A stretch of 64,000 bases of DNA from Burkholderiales bacterium RIFCSPLOWO2_02_FULL_57_36. GTDB lineage: Bacteria; Pseudomonadota; Gammaproteobacteria; Burkholderiales; Burkholderiaceae_D. The stretch spans positions 1 to 64,000 of the forward strand of contig MESE01000018.1 in NCBI GenBank assembly GCA_001770855.1, read 5' to 3'. Under the pieces are notes generated by a model that saw only the letters and a list, made by a program, of their open reading frames with translations, did no database searches and was not told where the DNA came from. The position numbers were made by a program, and so were the translations under genes. Positions 63,771-64,000 of the stretch are shown one piece after another; the stretch's first letter is position 1; every line of letters starts with the position of its first letter.

Positions 63771-63920
63771 AGAAGACGAGAGGAGCGAGGCAAGATCGGA
63801 TCGGGTTTCATGGCGCCGAATCTAAAAAATAGCAGGAAACGGAAGTTGTGAGGGAGCGAAATTTTGTGCTCATCTCCGACGGGGTATGTTTCGATTTACC
63901 ATCAATGAAAGGTACCGAAA

Positions 63921-64000
63921 ATGACTCAGGAAGTGCAAAGGAAAACGCCGGAACAGATGGTCGATGCGATTTTCGCGTTGAATCTTGATTCCATCAAAAT
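63921..64000 (+). CDS. Start of an unidentified gene, cut by the window end
   Basis: The last 80 bases hold an open frame from ATG 63921 beginning MTQEVQRKTPEQMVDAIFAL and running to the end. AAAGG lies eight bases before the ATG. Too little is present to recognise the protein. The promoter region has a perfect FNR box, so it is probably oxygen-controlled. Confidence 0.55.
   Translation, partial: MTQEVQRKTPEQMVDAIFALNLDSIK

Larger units (their letters stand above)
63506..63920. other. Divergent intergenic region with FNR box and tandem repeat
   Basis: About 415 bases between the sensor kinase and the gene that runs off the window. It is AT-richer than its surroundings at 63590-63690 and holds the perfect FNR box and the 15-base tandem repeat listed below. 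No small gene is supported. Confidence 0.5.

Noticed and set aside
1-64000. CRISPR arrays, insertion sequences, prophage, tRNA or rRNA genes
   Set aside because: I looked for regular short repeats, transposase or integrase motifs and tRNA/rRNA-like sequences and found none.

Overview
The window is a gene-dense stretch (about 60 protein genes in 64 kb, moderate to high GC) from a Gram-negative betaproteobacterium, most likely Burkholderiales and probably Oxalobacteraceae. The basis is the run ygfZ / mltG / tmk / holB / pilZ / tatD / ankyrin, a DUF4936 gene, TesB and PpnN of proteobacterial type, and many signal peptides of Gram-negative type. The family-level assignment is inference. I see no rRNA, tRNA, insertion sequence, prophage or CRISPR array. 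The window looks like ordinary chromosome with many lineage-variable stress and envelope genes.

Layout. 0-3 kb: a thioesterase-like gene broken by a frameshift, and a two-gene ferritin-like operon. 3-6.4 kb: a TPR protein and an L,D-transpeptidase that share an NTF2-like tail, then a thioesterase and a GNAT enzyme. 6.4-13.8 kb: ygfZ-DUF4936-NRDE on the minus strand, and on the plus strand the conserved mltG-tmk-holB-pilZ-(GNAT)-tatD-ankyrin run. 14-21 kb: an AT-richer gap, a Ser/Gly/Thr-rich secreted protein, an RND efflux adaptor and pump, and a pseudouridine synthase homologue with a changed catalytic residue. 21-25.6 kb: orphan membrane proteins, a GNAT enzyme, a D-amino-acid PLP enzyme, CsbD and other small stress proteins. 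25.6-29.5 kb: ppnN, an exported methyltransferase and an APC permease.

29.9-41 kb: a large epimerase/SPW/VKOR-like fusion protein, then DUF2062, patatin, DUF502, RidA and DUF3703 proteins, an orphan secreted protein, a frameshifted small membrane gene, an acyltransferase and a DUF808 protein. 41.4-47.2 kb: a complete six-gene Mrp cation/proton antiporter operon (A/B fused, C, D, E, F, G). 47.8-53.2 kb: a double PRC-barrel protein, DUF2254, and a SulP transporter with a two-domain universal stress protein. 53.6-64 kb: a PAS/GAF/GGDEF/EAL protein, a phospholipase D-VTT fusion followed by an EEP-family protein (compare ybhO-ybhP), tesB, a CHASE sensor kinase and the first codons of a further gene.

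Shared themes are envelope maintenance, ion and pH homeostasis, and stress or redox response. Three intergenic sites match the FNR/Anr half-site pattern (one perfectly: TTGAT-N4-ATCAA at 63653-63666). They suggest that part of the stress and signalling content is oxygen-controlled. I found no clear new multi-gene defence or mobile system. The most unusual items are the epimerase-SPW-VKOR fusion, the exported methyltransferase beside a permease, the PLD-VTT/EEP pair and two frameshifted genes.
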